Assembly (NCBI RefSeq): GCF_001514195.1
Contig: NZ_KQ948734.1
Location: 1,369,076 to 1,433,075, forward strand
Reading direction: 5' to 3'
Source: Streptomyces griseorubiginosus
Lineage (GTDB): Bacteria; Actinomycetota; Actinomycetes; Streptomycetales; Streptomycetaceae
DNA: 64,000 bases
Shown here: positions 35,449 through 44,002 of the stretch, in pieces
How positions within the stretch are numbered: position 1 is the stretch's first letter
Layout of the letters: each line of letters opens with the position of its first letter
Made by a program: the position numbers and the translations under genes
Notes under the pieces: generated by a model
Databases searched by the model: none
The model's input: only the letters and a program-made list of their open reading frames with translations
Told to the model about the DNA's origin: nothing

Positions 35449-36894
35449 ATGACTTCCACCACCGCCTTCTGGCTCGCCGGCCGTCAGGCCACCGGCGAGG
35501 ACACCTTCGACGTCACCTCCCCGTGGGACGGCCGGCTGGTCGGCACGGTGAGTGTGCCGAGCGACGCGCAGACCGAGGAGGCCGTGGCCGCCGCGTACGC
35601 CGTACGGGACGAGTTCGCCGCCACCCCCGCCCACGTCCGCGCCGCCGCCCTCGACCACGTGAGCCGCCGGCTCGTCGAGCGCACCGAGGAGATCGCGCAG
35701 CTGATCTCCGCCGAGAACGGCAAGCCGGTCAAGTGGGCCCGCGGCGAGGTCGGCCGCGCGGTGTCGGTGTTCCGCTTCGCGGCCGAGGAGGCCCGGCGGT
35801 TCAACGGCGGCGAGGCGCAGCGCCTCGACACCGACCTCGGCGGTCAGGGCCGGCTCGCGCTGACCCGGCGCTTCCCGAAGGGCGTCGTGCTCGGCATCGC
35901 GCCCTTCAACTTCCCGCTCAACCTCTGCGCCCACAAGATCGCCCCGGCGATAGCGGCCGGCGTGCCGATCATCCTGAAGCCCGCCCCGGCCACCCCGCTC
36001 TCCGGCCTCCTCATCGGCGAGTTGCTGGCCGAGACCGAACTGCCCGCCGGTTCCTGGAGCGTCCTGCCGGTCCCGAACGACCGGATGCCCGCCCTCGTCC
36101 AGGACGAGCGGCTGCCGGTGATCTCCTTCACCGGGTCCGAGAAGGTCGGTTACGCGATCATGGACTCGGTGCCGCGCAAGCACTGCACGCTGGAGCTGGG
36201 CGGCAACGGCGCCGCGGTCGTGCTCGGCGACTACGCCTCCGACGCGGACCTGGACTGGGCGGCGACCCGTATCGCGACCTTCTCCAACTACCAGGGCGGC
36301 CAGTCCTGCATCTCGGTGCAGCGGGTCATCGCCGACGCCTCGGTGTACGACCGGCTGCTCCCGCGGATCGTCGCCGCCGTCGAGGCCCAGGTCACCGGTG
36401 ACCCCTCCGACGACAAGACCGACGTCGGCCCGCTGGTCAGCGAGGACGCCGCCCAGCGCGTCGAGTCGTGGGTGAAGGAGGCCGTCGAGGCCGGCGCCAC
36501 CCTGCTCACCGGCGGCGACCGCGACGGCGCCTCCTACGCGCCGACCGTCCTCACCGACGTCCCGGCCGACACCACGATCTCCTGCGAGGAGGTCTTCGGA
36601 CCGGTCCTCACCGTGCAGAAGGTGGACGGCGAGGACGCGGCCTTCGCCGCCGTCAACGCCTCCAAGTACGGCCTCCAGGCGGGCGTGTTCACCCACGACG
36701 TCCAGGCCGCCTTCCGCGCCCACCGGGCGCTCGAGGTCGGCGGTGTCGTCATCGGTGACGTGCCCTCCTACCGGGCCGACCAGATGCCGTACGGCGGCGC
36801 CAAGCAGTCCGGTGTGGGCCGCGAGGGCGTGAAGTTCGCGATGGACGACTACACGTACGAGCGGGTGCTGGTGCTGACCGGCCTGGCGCTCTGA
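35449..36894 (+). CDS. Aldehyde dehydrogenase, succinic-semialdehyde type
   Basis: 481-residue NAD(P)-dependent aldehyde dehydrogenase. General base Glu249 in CTLELGGNG and catalytic Cys287 in GGQSCISVQR; the QSC variant and APFNFPLN are typical of succinic-semialdehyde or glyceraldehyde-type enzymes. It would oxidise succinic semialdehyde from GabT to succinate for the TCA cycle. It is not of the same subgroup as the two aminobutyraldehyde enzymes in this window. It follows the PucR gene after 114 nt, a gap that contains a partial direct duplication of TAGGCCGGGCTGGA. Confidence 0.87.
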   Translation: MTSTTAFWLAGRQATGEDTFDVTSPWDGRLVGTVSVPSDAQTEEAVAAAYAVRDEFAATPAHVRAAALDHVSRRLVERTEEIAQLISAENGKPVKWARGEVGRAVSVFRFAAEEARRFNGGEAQRLDTDLGGQGRLALTRRFPKGVVLGIAPFNFPLNLCAHKIAPAIAAGVPIILKPAPATPLSGLLIGELLAETELPAGSWSVLPVPNDRMPALVQDERLPVISFTGSEKVGYAIMDSVPRKHCTLELGGNGAAVVLGDYASDADLDWAATRIATFSNYQGGQSCISVQRVIADASVYDRLLPRIVAAVEAQVTGDPSDDKTDVGPLVSEDAAQRVESWVKEAVEAGATLLTGGDRDGASYAPTVLTDVPADTTISCEEVFGPVLTVQKVDGEDAAFAAVNASKYGLQAGVFTHDVQAAFRAHRALEVGGVVIGDVPSYRADQMPYGGAKQSGVGREGVKFAMDDYTYERVLVLTGLAL

Positions 36895-36927
36895 GACTCC
36901 TCGTGACCCTCTGAGGCTCCCACTGGC

Positions 36928-36953
36928 AAATGGGAACCATTTTCATGTAGTGT
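36928..36953 (+). promoter_or_regulatory. Zur-box-like palindrome and -10 sequence
   Basis: AAATGG-GAA-CCATTT (36928-36942) is a perfect inverted repeat. The overlapping 15-mer TGGGAACCATTTTCA (36931-36945) matches 12 of 15 positions of the actinobacterial Zur pattern TGAAAATCATTTTCA as I remember it. TAGTGT at 36948-36953 could be the -10. The next elements downstream are a short spacer and a perfect terminator, not a gene. Confidence 0.45.
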
Positions 36954-36982
36954 TGCGGCAGCGACGCTGACCCGCCGCCCTG

Positions 36983-37022
36983 AAGGGGCCCGGCACCGAT
37001 GCCTTCCGGTGCCGGGCCCCTT
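36983..37022. terminator. Strong bidirectional terminator
   Basis: Perfect 16-bp stem, AAGGGGCCCGGCACCG at 36983-36998 with its complement at 37007-37022, 8-nt loop. It lies between the convergent stops of the aldehyde dehydrogenase (36894) and the GH3 gene (37048) and would serve both, and also any short transcript from the element at 36928-36953. Confidence 0.85.
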
Positions 37023-37047
37023 CCTGTGTGCCGACTCGTCCGGACCC

Positions 37048-39903
37048 TCAACCGGAGAAGTCGACCCGCGCGAGCCGCAGTGCGCCGCGCAGTCTCAGTC
37101 GCACGTCGTGCACGCCCTCGACGGCGATCGCGGCGCCCAGGGCGGTGTAGTCGTACGGTCCCGAACCGGACTCCGCCGTCTCCAGCACGGCGAGCACCGG
37201 GCCCCCGTCCAGCGCCAGCTCGACCGATCCCGTGCCCGAGACGAGGGCCGTCACCTCGGTCGCACCGGCGCCGAAGTCGCAGTCCCAGTAGACCAGTTCG
37301 CCGGTACGGCCCCCGGCCGCCGTCACCGCGTCGCCCGCGGACCGCGTGCGGTCGACGATCTCCACACCGCTCTGGTCGTCGAAGTCCGCGCCCTCCAGGC
37401 CCCGTTGGAGCAGCGGGCGCGGCGCGCCGGGCTCGCCGTCGAGCAGGACCGTCGTCCGCAGCCGGATGTCCTCGCTGGAGGCGCCGGCCAGCAGCTCGTA
37501 GGGACCCGGCTCCAGCCGCCGTCCGCCGCGCGCCACGTCCCAGAACTCGAAGGCGGACAACGGCACTTCGAAGGAGAGCTGCTCCCGGGCGCCCGGGGCG
37601 AGCGTCACCCGCCGGTGCGCCACCAGCTCGCGGCGCGGGCGGGGCAGGGCCGGGTCCACCGCGCGGGTGTAGAGCTGGGCGACCTCGTCGGCGGTGACCT
37701 CACCGGTGTTCGTGACAGCGAACGACACGTGGACTGTGCCGCCGTCGATCCGGGTCGTCAGGTCGTCGTAGGAGAAGGAGGCGTAGGACAGCCCGTGGCC
37801 GAACGGGAACAGGGGGGAGCCCTCGAAGTAGAGGTAGGTCTGGCGGCTGCCGATGACGTCGTAGTCGAGGAGGCCGGGCAGGTCGGCGTCGCTCTCGTAC
37901 CAGGTCTGCGGGAGGCGTCCCGCGGGGGAGACGTCACCGGCCAGGACGCGGGCCAGGGCGGTGCCGGCTGCCTGGCCGCCGTGGGCCGTCCACAGGGCCG
38001 CTGCCAGGCCGGACGTGTCGAGCGCGTAGGGGTAGGACGAGACCAGGGCGAGCACCGTGCGGGGGTTCGCGGCGCGGGCCGCCCGCAGCAGCCGCTCCTG
38101 GTGCGGGGGGAGCCTGAGGGAGGCGCGGTCCTCGGTCTCGCGGCCGTTGATGTGGGGGTCGTTGCCCGCGACGACCACAACCACGTCTGCCTCGGATGTG
38201 ACGCGGGTCACTGCGTCTTCGCCGCGTTCGGCGATGATCAGCTCGAAGGTCTCCGCGGTCGTGCCGTTCCCGTCGTTCCCGTCGGCAACCTTCACTCCGT
38301 CCGCGGCGACCGTGACGTGGCGGCCCGTGCCGAGATGCCTGAGGAGGTGACCGCCGGCGTGCGGTTCCAGGCGGAAGGTCTCCTGGACGACCCAGCCTCC
38401 GGGCTGGTCGGCGGAGGCGCGCAGGTAGCCGTCCTCGGCGACCGAGAGGTAGCGGCCGTCGGGGGCGCGCAGCGTGAGCACGCCCTCGTCCCAGTCGATC
38501 AGCGCGAACTCGGTGCCGGTCGCGTCGGTGGTCAGCGGCGGCAGATCCGTACGGCCCGCGAGCAGCGCCGGGTCCAGGGCACCCTCGGCGCCGCGCACCA
38601 CGTCCTCGGCGGTGTCGGAGGCCGGGACATGCAGAAACGTCCCGGCGGAGGTCTTCAGGCGCACCCGGTCCACCCCCTCCGCGAACACCACCCGCTCGGC
38701 CCCGAACCGCTCGTACAGCCCCTCCAGGGGAGTGGAGCGGTGGAGGAGCGTGCCGCTGTACCAGTCGAGCTTGCACTCGTCGGCGAGCAGCCCGACCACC
38801 GCGATCCGGTAGCCGGGGGCCAGCGGGAGCACGCCGTCGTTCCTGAGCAGGACGATCGCCTGCTCGGCGGCCTCCTGGGCGAGCGCGCGGTGCGCCGGGG
38901 TGTCGAACTCCTTGGCGTCGGCGTGCGGGTCGTCCTGCGGGTCGAACTCGCCGAGCCGGAAGCGCACCGACAGCTGGCGGCGGACCGCGGTGTCGATGTC
39001 GGCCTCGGTCAACAGGCCCTGCTCATAAGCCCGTTCGATCCGGCCGACCATCTGCGAGCTGTCCGTGCCGTGGTCCGTGAAGCTGTCGACGCCCGCCTTC
39101 AGGGAGGCGGCCGTGGCCTCCTCGTGGGTGTCGAAGTAGTGCTCGGAGTCGACCAGGTTGGAGGGCGCTCCCGCGTCCGAGCAGACCAGCAGGTCCTCGT
39201 CCGTCCAGGTGCGCAGCTGCTCGCGCAGATACGGACCGACGTGGTTCGGGCGGCCGTTGACCAGGTTGTAGGCCGGCATCACCCCGGCCACCGCGCCCGC
39301 CTCCACGGCCTCGCGGAAGGCCCGCAGGTCGTACTCGTGCAGCACCCGCGGGCGCACCGAGCTGGAGGCGGTGGCCCGGTCCGTCTCGTTGTTGTGCGCC
39401 AGCCAGTGCTTGAGCACCGGGGCCGTCCGCCAGTACGTGGGATGGTCGCCGCGCAGGCCCCGGGTGTAGGCGGTGGCGATGGCCGAGGTGAGCTTCGGGT
39501 CCTCCGAGTAGCCCTCCTCGTTACGGCCCCACAGCGGATGGCGCAGCAGGTTCACCGTCGGGGCCCACACGTTGAGGCCGACGCGGTCGTCGCGGGCTCG
39601 CATCGCGCGGACCTCCTTCGACACCGCCTCGCCGACCCGTCGTACGAGATCGGTGTTCCAGGTCGCGCCGAGGCCCACCGCCTGGGGGAAGACCGTCGCC
39701 GGGCCCATCCATGCGACGCCGTGCAGCGCCTCCTGGCCGGTGCGGAACGCACCGACGCCGAGCCGTTCCACGGCCGGGGTGAACTGGTGCAGGAAGCCGA
39801 TCTTCTCGGCGAGGGTCAGCCGTGCCGTCAGGTCGTCGATGCGCTTCGCGAACGGCAGCTGAGGGTCGCGAAAGGGCGGGGTGGGCGGCGGGTGTGCGGT
39901 CAC
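37048..39903 (-). CDS. GH3 beta-glucosidase with fascin-like, FnIII and CBM6-like parts
   Basis: 951-residue cytoplasmic glycoside hydrolase (no signal peptide) expected to remove terminal glucose residues from imported oligosaccharides. The GH3 TIM-barrel domain comes first, with GVAWMGPATVFPQAVGLGATW and the nucleophile Asp243 in LLVCSDAGAPS. An inserted fascin/PA14-like block (ALIDWDEGVLTLRAPDGRYL) lies near 480-570, then the alpha/beta sandwich (VVVVVAGNDPHINGRETEDR), an FnIII-like domain with FPFGHGLSYASF, and a CBM6-like tail. GTG start with AAGGGG upstream. The promoter carries a LacI palindrome at 39940. It might alternatively be a GH3 beta-xylosidase. Confidence 0.88.
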   Translation of the reverse strand: MTAHPPPTPPFRDPQLPFAKRIDDLTARLTLAEKIGFLHQFTPAVERLGVGAFRTGQEALHGVAWMGPATVFPQAVGLGATWNTDLVRRVGEAVSKEVRAMRARDDRVGLNVWAPTVNLLRHPLWGRNEEGYSEDPKLTSAIATAYTRGLRGDHPTYWRTAPVLKHWLAHNNETDRATASSSVRPRVLHEYDLRAFREAVEAGAVAGVMPAYNLVNGRPNHVGPYLREQLRTWTDEDLLVCSDAGAPSNLVDSEHYFDTHEEATAASLKAGVDSFTDHGTDSSQMVGRIERAYEQGLLTEADIDTAVRRQLSVRFRLGEFDPQDDPHADAKEFDTPAHRALAQEAAEQAIVLLRNDGVLPLAPGYRIAVVGLLADECKLDWYSGTLLHRSTPLEGLYERFGAERVVFAEGVDRVRLKTSAGTFLHVPASDTAEDVVRGAEGALDPALLAGRTDLPPLTTDATGTEFALIDWDEGVLTLRAPDGRYLSVAEDGYLRASADQPGGWVVQETFRLEPHAGGHLLRHLGTGRHVTVAADGVKVADGNDGNGTTAETFELIIAERGEDAVTRVTSEADVVVVVAGNDPHINGRETEDRASLRLPPHQERLLRAARAANPRTVLALVSSYPYALDTSGLAAALWTAHGGQAAGTALARVLAGDVSPAGRLPQTWYESDADLPGLLDYDVIGSRQTYLYFEGSPLFPFGHGLSYASFSYDDLTTRIDGGTVHVSFAVTNTGEVTADEVAQLYTRAVDPALPRPRRELVAHRRVTLAPGAREQLSFEVPLSAFEFWDVARGGRRLEPGPYELLAGASSEDIRLRTTVLLDGEPGAPRPLLQRGLEGADFDDQSGVEIVDRTRSAGDAVTAAGGRTGELVYWDCDFGAGATEVTALVSGTGSVELALDGGPVLAVLETAESGSGPYDYTALGAAIAVEGVHDVRLRLRGALRLARVDFSG

Positions 39904-39939
39904 GTGGGGATCCCCTTGCGATGGATCGGTTCGATGCTT

Positions 39940-39953
39940 TCGAAGCGCTTCGA
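39940..39953. promoter_or_regulatory. LacI-type operator 1 (GH3 side)
   Basis: Perfect 14-bp palindrome TCGAAGCGCTTCGA, 36 nt before the GH3 start on the minus strand. Identical to the operator at 40100 and sharing the GAAGCGCTTC core with both operators of the LacI gene. LacI-family proteins typically bind palindromes centred on CG. Confidence 0.85.
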
Positions 39954-40099
39954 TGCTGGTTCGACACCAGGGCGGGTGTCAAGGGATCGACACCCTCACT
40001 TCAAGCGGTGCATAAGAAAAGGTCACCTCCCGTACCGCGGAGGAATCTTGGGAACGACCCTTGTGCACCCCGGGGGGTTCACTTAACCTCACAGCAGCA

Positions 40100-40113
40100 T
40101 CGAAGCGCTTCGA
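40100..40113. promoter_or_regulatory. LacI-type operator 2 (transporter side)
   Basis: Perfect 14-bp palindrome TCGAAGCGCTTCGA, 113 nt before the start of the binding-protein gene; repression here would switch off the whole transporter and downstream hydrolase genes if they are co-transcribed. Confidence 0.85.
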
Positions 40114-40226
40114 CTACGGATTTCGCAGCGATCGACGCAGCGCTTCAGCTCAGCCAGTTCTCCTCGAGACACCGCAGCCGACGGCTTTCCGCCGGGTGTC
40201 CTGGTGCGCCATGAAGGGTTGACGCA

Positions 40227-41918
40227 ATGACGCCGAATGCCGCTTCCTCCTCCGCCGCCTCCTCGGGGCCCAGCCGGAGAAGCTTCCTCGCCTCGACCGC
40301 GGTCGCCACCGCCGCGGTGGCCGGGGGGATGCCGCTGCTCGCCGCCTGCGGTGGTTCGGACAGCGGGTCGCGCGACGGGACCACCTCGGGCAAGGCCGCG
40401 GACAAGATGCTCCCGGCGTACGTCGCCAGCACCGTCGCCACGCCGGACCTCCCGTCGAAGAACGGCTCGGCCGCCGGCTACACCGGCAAGGTCGACCTCG
40501 CGGCCCTGAAGACCTCGGTCCCGAAGAAGCTCGGCACGGGCGCCCCCATCAAGATCATGTCCCCGTTCTGGGGCTCCCCGCCGAAGGGTGACTGCGCCTA
40601 CTACACCGCGCTCGACGCCGCCGCCGGCACCAAGATCACCTGGCAGAACCAGGACGGCAACACCTACGGCGAGAAGCTCGGCGCGGTCCTCGCCTCCAGC
40701 TCCATACCGGACATGGTGGTCGTGCCGAGCTGGGAACTGGTCGGCAAGATCGCCAACGCGGTCACCGCCAAGTTCATGGACCTGAGCCCCTACCTGGCGG
40801 GCGACAAGGTCAAGAAGTACCCGAACCTGGCCGCGATCCCCTCCGACGCCTGGCGCATGGGCATCTTCGGCGGTGCGCTGCGGGGCATCCCGATGCCGGC
40901 CGCCACCGCCAACTGGATCGCACCGCTGTACCGCAAGGACATCTTCGACAAGAAGGGCTACACGGTCCCCAAGTCGGCCGACGAGTTCCTGAGCTGGGCC
41001 AGGGACGCCACCAGCGCCAAGGCCAAGGTGTGGGCCTGCGACGGCAACCTGACCTGGTCGGCGTGGAGCTTCTTCGGCGTCCGCGGCTCCGGGCCGGGCG
41101 GCTGGGACATGGGGTCCGACGGCAAGGTGACGTACCGCATCGAGCAGCCCGAGTACCTCGAAGCCCTGGAGTGGGTCCGCAAGGTGTTCGACGCGGGCCT
41201 GGTCCACCCTGACGACAAGGCCCGCACGGGCGACGCCGGCCAGCGGTTCACCTCCGGGCAGATCCTGGTCTGGAACACCAACCTCGCCGACTGGTACGGA
41301 AAGGCCTCCGAGCAGGCCCAGTCCAACCCGAGCCTGAAGATCGACGCCATGGACCTCTTCGGCGCGGACGGCGGCAACCCGAAGCTGTACGCGTCCTCGC
41401 CCGCCACCATCTGGTCGCTGATCCGCAAGGGCGCCTCGAAGGCCACGATCGAGAACGCGCTCGCCGCCGCCGACTTCTCGGCCGCGCCCTACGGCACCAA
41501 GGAGCGGATGCTCGTCGACTACGGCGTCGAGGGCACCCACTACACCGTCAAGAACGGCGTCCCGGTCAAGAACGACCTCGGCAACTCCGAGGTCCTCAAC
41601 GCCTGGGTGATGCTGGCCGCGCCGGCCGCCTACTACGCCCACCCGGACCTCCCCGAGATCGCCCGCAAGCAGGTCGAGTGGCAGCAGCGGATGGGCGCCT
41701 TCATGAAGAAGACGTCCACGTTCGGCATGAACATCGTCGAGCCGACCCGCTACGCCAACCTCTCCAGCCAGTTCGAGCAGCTGGAGATCGACTACGTGCG
41801 CGGCAACCGCAAGCTCTCCGACGTCCAGCAGGCCATCTCCACCTGGAAGTCCTCCGGCGGCGACAAGCTGCGCGACTGGTACAAGGAGCTCATCGACAAG
41901 AACGGCAGCGGCAACTGA
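40227..41918 (+). CDS. Oligosaccharide-binding lipoprotein of an ABC importer
   Basis: 563-residue solute-binding protein (COG1653-like, the long LipO/AlgQ group). Twin-arginine motif SRRSFLAST and lipobox LAAC with Cys41 indicate a Tat-exported lipoprotein. Mature residues include KIMSPFWGSPPKGDCAYY, DMVVVPSWELVGKIA and many aromatic residues (WSAWSFFGV, WNTNLADWYG) suited to binding sugars. Length over 500 residues is typical for binders of large oligosaccharides. Genes for two permeases follow with one- and four-base overlaps. Xyloglucan oligosaccharides are the inferred ligand, from the enzymes of the block. Confidence 0.88.
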   Translation: MTPNAASSSAASSGPSRRSFLASTAVATAAVAGGMPLLAACGGSDSGSRDGTTSGKAADKMLPAYVASTVATPDLPSKNGSAAGYTGKVDLAALKTSVPKKLGTGAPIKIMSPFWGSPPKGDCAYYTALDAAAGTKITWQNQDGNTYGEKLGAVLASSSIPDMVVVPSWELVGKIANAVTAKFMDLSPYLAGDKVKKYPNLAAIPSDAWRMGIFGGALRGIPMPAATANWIAPLYRKDIFDKKGYTVPKSADEFLSWARDATSAKAKVWACDGNLTWSAWSFFGVRGSGPGGWDMGSDGKVTYRIEQPEYLEALEWVRKVFDAGLVHPDDKARTGDAGQRFTSGQILVWNTNLADWYGKASEQAQSNPSLKIDAMDLFGADGGNPKLYASSPATIWSLIRKGASKATIENALAAADFSAAPYGTKERMLVDYGVEGTHYTVKNGVPVKNDLGNSEVLNAWVMLAAPAAYYAHPDLPEIARKQVEWQQRMGAFMKKTSTFGMNIVEPTRYANLSSQFEQLEIDYVRGNRKLSDVQQAISTWKSSGGDKLRDWYKELIDKNGSGN

Positions 41919-42979
41919 TGTCCCTCACCGCCGGGAGCAGGCCGGACGGGACGCGTCCTCCCGCGGCCGTGGAGGAACCGACGGCCGCGGTCACCGCCGC
42001 GGTGACGAAGGCGCGGGTGCCGCGCAAGGAAGGCAGAGCGGGCAGGGCGGAGAAGGTCCCCCTCAAGGTCCGGCTGCGCCGCGACCGCACGCTCATCCTC
42101 ATGACCCTGCCGGTCATGGTCCTGTTGCTGGTCTTCAACTACGTCCCCCTGCTGGGCAACGTCGTCGCCTTCCAGGACTACGACCCGTACATCTCCAGCA
42201 ACGGCATCACCGCGATCTTCCACAGCCCCTGGGTGGGGGTCGAGCAGTTCTCGCGGATGATCGACGACCCGTTGTTCTGGAGCGCCACGAAGAACACCGT
42301 CGTGCTGTTCGCCCTCCAGCTGGTGCTGTTCTTCCCGGTCCCGATCGCCCTGGCGCTGGTCATCAACAGCGTCATCCGGCCCCGGGTGCGAGCCGTGGCG
42401 CAGGCGATCATGTATCTGCCGCACTTCTTCTCGTGGGTCCTCGTGGTCACCGTCTTCCAGCAGATCTTCGGCGGCGCGGGCATCATCGCCCAGACCCTGG
42501 AGGACCACGGCTGGAGCGGATTCGACCTGATGACCAACGCCAGCCTGTTCAAGTACCTGGTCACCGCGCAGGCCGTCTGGAAGGACGCCGGCTGGGGGAT
42601 CATCGTCTTCCTCGCCGCGCTGGCCGCGGTCAGCACCGACCTGTACGAGGCCGCCGCCATGGACGGCGCCGGGCGCTGGCGCCGCATGTGGCACGTGACG
42701 CTGCCCGCGCTGCGCCCGGTGATCGCGCTGCTGCTGGTCCTGAGGGTCGGTGACGCACTCAGCGTCGGCTTCGAGCAGTTCCTGCTCCAGCGGTACGCGG
42801 TCGGGGCCGGGGCCAGCGAGGTTCTCGACACCTACGTGTGGAACATGGGCATCCAGAACGGCGACTTCAGCTACGCGGCCGCGGTCGGCCTCGTCAAGGG
42901 CCTCATCGGAGTGTGTCTCGTCCTGTCCGCGAACAAGTTCGCGCACCTGCTGGGCGAGCAGGGGGTGTACCAGAAATGA
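41918..42979 (+). CDS. Sugar ABC transporter permease 1 (LplB-like)
   Basis: 353-residue permease with a 50-residue Ala/Arg-rich cytoplasmic N terminus before the first helix (TLILMTLPVMVLLLVFNYVPL). The EAA loop is TDLYEAAAMDGAGRWRRMWHVTLP near residue 245. Together with the second permease it belongs to the LplB/YtcP class that accompanies long binding proteins. The start ATG shares one base with the preceding stop. Confidence 0.9.
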   Translation: MSLTAGSRPDGTRPPAAVEEPTAAVTAAVTKARVPRKEGRAGRAEKVPLKVRLRRDRTLILMTLPVMVLLLVFNYVPLLGNVVAFQDYDPYISSNGITAIFHSPWVGVEQFSRMIDDPLFWSATKNTVVLFALQLVLFFPVPIALALVINSVIRPRVRAVAQAIMYLPHFFSWVLVVTVFQQIFGGAGIIAQTLEDHGWSGFDLMTNASLFKYLVTAQAVWKDAGWGIIVFLAALAAVSTDLYEAAAMDGAGRWRRMWHVTLPALRPVIALLLVLRVGDALSVGFEQFLLQRYAVGAGASEVLDTYVWNMGIQNGDFSYAAAVGLVKGLIGVCLVLSANKFAHLLGEQGVYQK

Positions 42980-43902
42980 GCCTCAACACGCAGCTCGTGC
43001 GCAGCCTCAAGGCGCCGCCCCGGCCGGTGTGGGAGGAGGAGCCCAGCAAGGCAGGACTCACCGCCAAGAGCGGGTTCCTCCTGCTGTGCTGTCTGGGCGT
43101 GCTCGGTCCGCTGTGGATCGTGATCGTCACCAGCCTCTCCCCGAAACCGGTGATCGACCGGGTCGGCGGACTCGTGGTGATCCCCCAGGGCATCACCTTC
43201 GTCAACTACACCGAACTGCTCAGCGGCGGCCAGGTCAGCCGGGCGATCATGGTGTCGGTCGGGGTCACGCTCTTCGGCACCCTGTTCTCGATGACGGTGT
43301 CGGTGCTCGCCGCCTACGGTCTGTCGCGGCCGGGGAGCGTGGGACACCGGTTCTTCCTGGTGACCATGATGGCGACGATGTTCTTCGGCGCCGGCCTCAT
43401 CCCGACGTATCTGCTGGTGCAGTCGCTGGGTCTGACGGACACCTATCTGTCCCTGATCCTGCCGAGTGCCGTCAGCGTCTTCAACATCCTGGTCCTGCGG
43501 GCCTTCTTCATGGGCATCTCGCCCGAACTCACCGAGTCCGCGCGCATCGACGGCGCCGGGGACCTGCGGATCCTGCTGACCATCATCATGCCGCTGTCCC
43601 GGGCCGTGCTGGCCGTCATCTCGCTGTTCTACGCGGTGGGGTACTGGAGCGCGTGGTTCAACGCGTCGATCTATCTCAGTGACCAGTCGATGATGCCGCT
43701 GCAGAACGTGCTCATCCAGCTGGTGCAGAAGAACACGGAAGCGCCGACCGGGCTGCAACAGGCGGTACGGACCGGGCAGTTGTCGCCGCTGGGGCTTCAG
43801 ATGGCCGTGATGGTCATGGCGTTGATCCCGGTCGCGGTGGCTTCTCCGTTCGTGCAGCGGCATTTCAAGAAGGGCATGTTGACCGGAGCGGTGAAGGGCT
43901 GA
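42976..43902 (+). CDS. Sugar ABC transporter permease 2 (YtcP-like)
   Basis: 308-residue permease, about six helices (FLLLCCLGVLGPLWIVIVTSL near residue 33). EAA loop PELTESARIDGAGDLRILLTIIMPLS near residue 195. A characteristic C-terminal tail (VQRHFKKGMLTGAVKG) is shared with other second subunits of this class. ATGA overlap with permease 1. No ATPase gene follows: the next gene is a glycoside hydrolase after about 100 nt that contain copy 4 of the dispersed repeat. Confidence 0.9.
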   Translation: MSLNTQLVRSLKAPPRPVWEEEPSKAGLTAKSGFLLLCCLGVLGPLWIVIVTSLSPKPVIDRVGGLVVIPQGITFVNYTELLSGGQVSRAIMVSVGVTLFGTLFSMTVSVLAAYGLSRPGSVGHRFFLVTMMATMFFGAGLIPTYLLVQSLGLTDTYLSLILPSAVSVFNILVLRAFFMGISPELTESARIDGAGDLRILLTIIMPLSRAVLAVISLFYAVGYWSAWFNASIYLSDQSMMPLQNVLIQLVQKNTEAPTGLQQAVRTGQLSPLGLQMAVMVMALIPVAVASPFVQRHFKKGMLTGAVKG

Positions 43903-43932
43903 CCGTCGTGTGTCGTCCGCGGCAGCGCTGTG

Positions 43933-43959
43933 GCTGGTCGCGCAGTTCCCCGCGCCCCT
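43933..43959 (+). repeat. Dispersed intergenic repeat, copy 4
   Basis: Same as copy 1 through GCTGGTC and GCGCAGTTCCCCGCGCCCCT, and both continue with AGGT. It lies inside the gene block, between permease 2 and the GH74 gene, where it could act as an intercistronic hairpin. Confidence 0.9.
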
Positions 43960-44002
43960 AGGTAGATGTCTCCCCCCTTTCTCGATCAGCGAGGTGTGTG
44001 TC

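Larger units (their letters stand above)
39904..40226. other. Divergent control region of the sugar-uptake and GH3 genes
   Basis: 323-bp gap between divergent genes. It holds two identical 14-bp palindromes (39940-39953 and 40100-40113), listed separately. It also contains TTGTGCACCCCGGGGGGTTC and several TTGACG- or TTCACTTAACC-like stretches that could be promoter parts, but no confident -35/-10 pair. Confidence 0.8.

Noticed and set aside
36895..37047. A tRNA gene in the gap
   Set aside because: The GC-rich stem is a simple hairpin; no cloverleaf, anticodon arm or T-loop GTTCGA sequence is present.
37009..40086. A 1025-codon open frame opposite the GH3 gene
   Set aside because: It is the antisense shadow of the GH3 gene; no protein feature or start site supports it.
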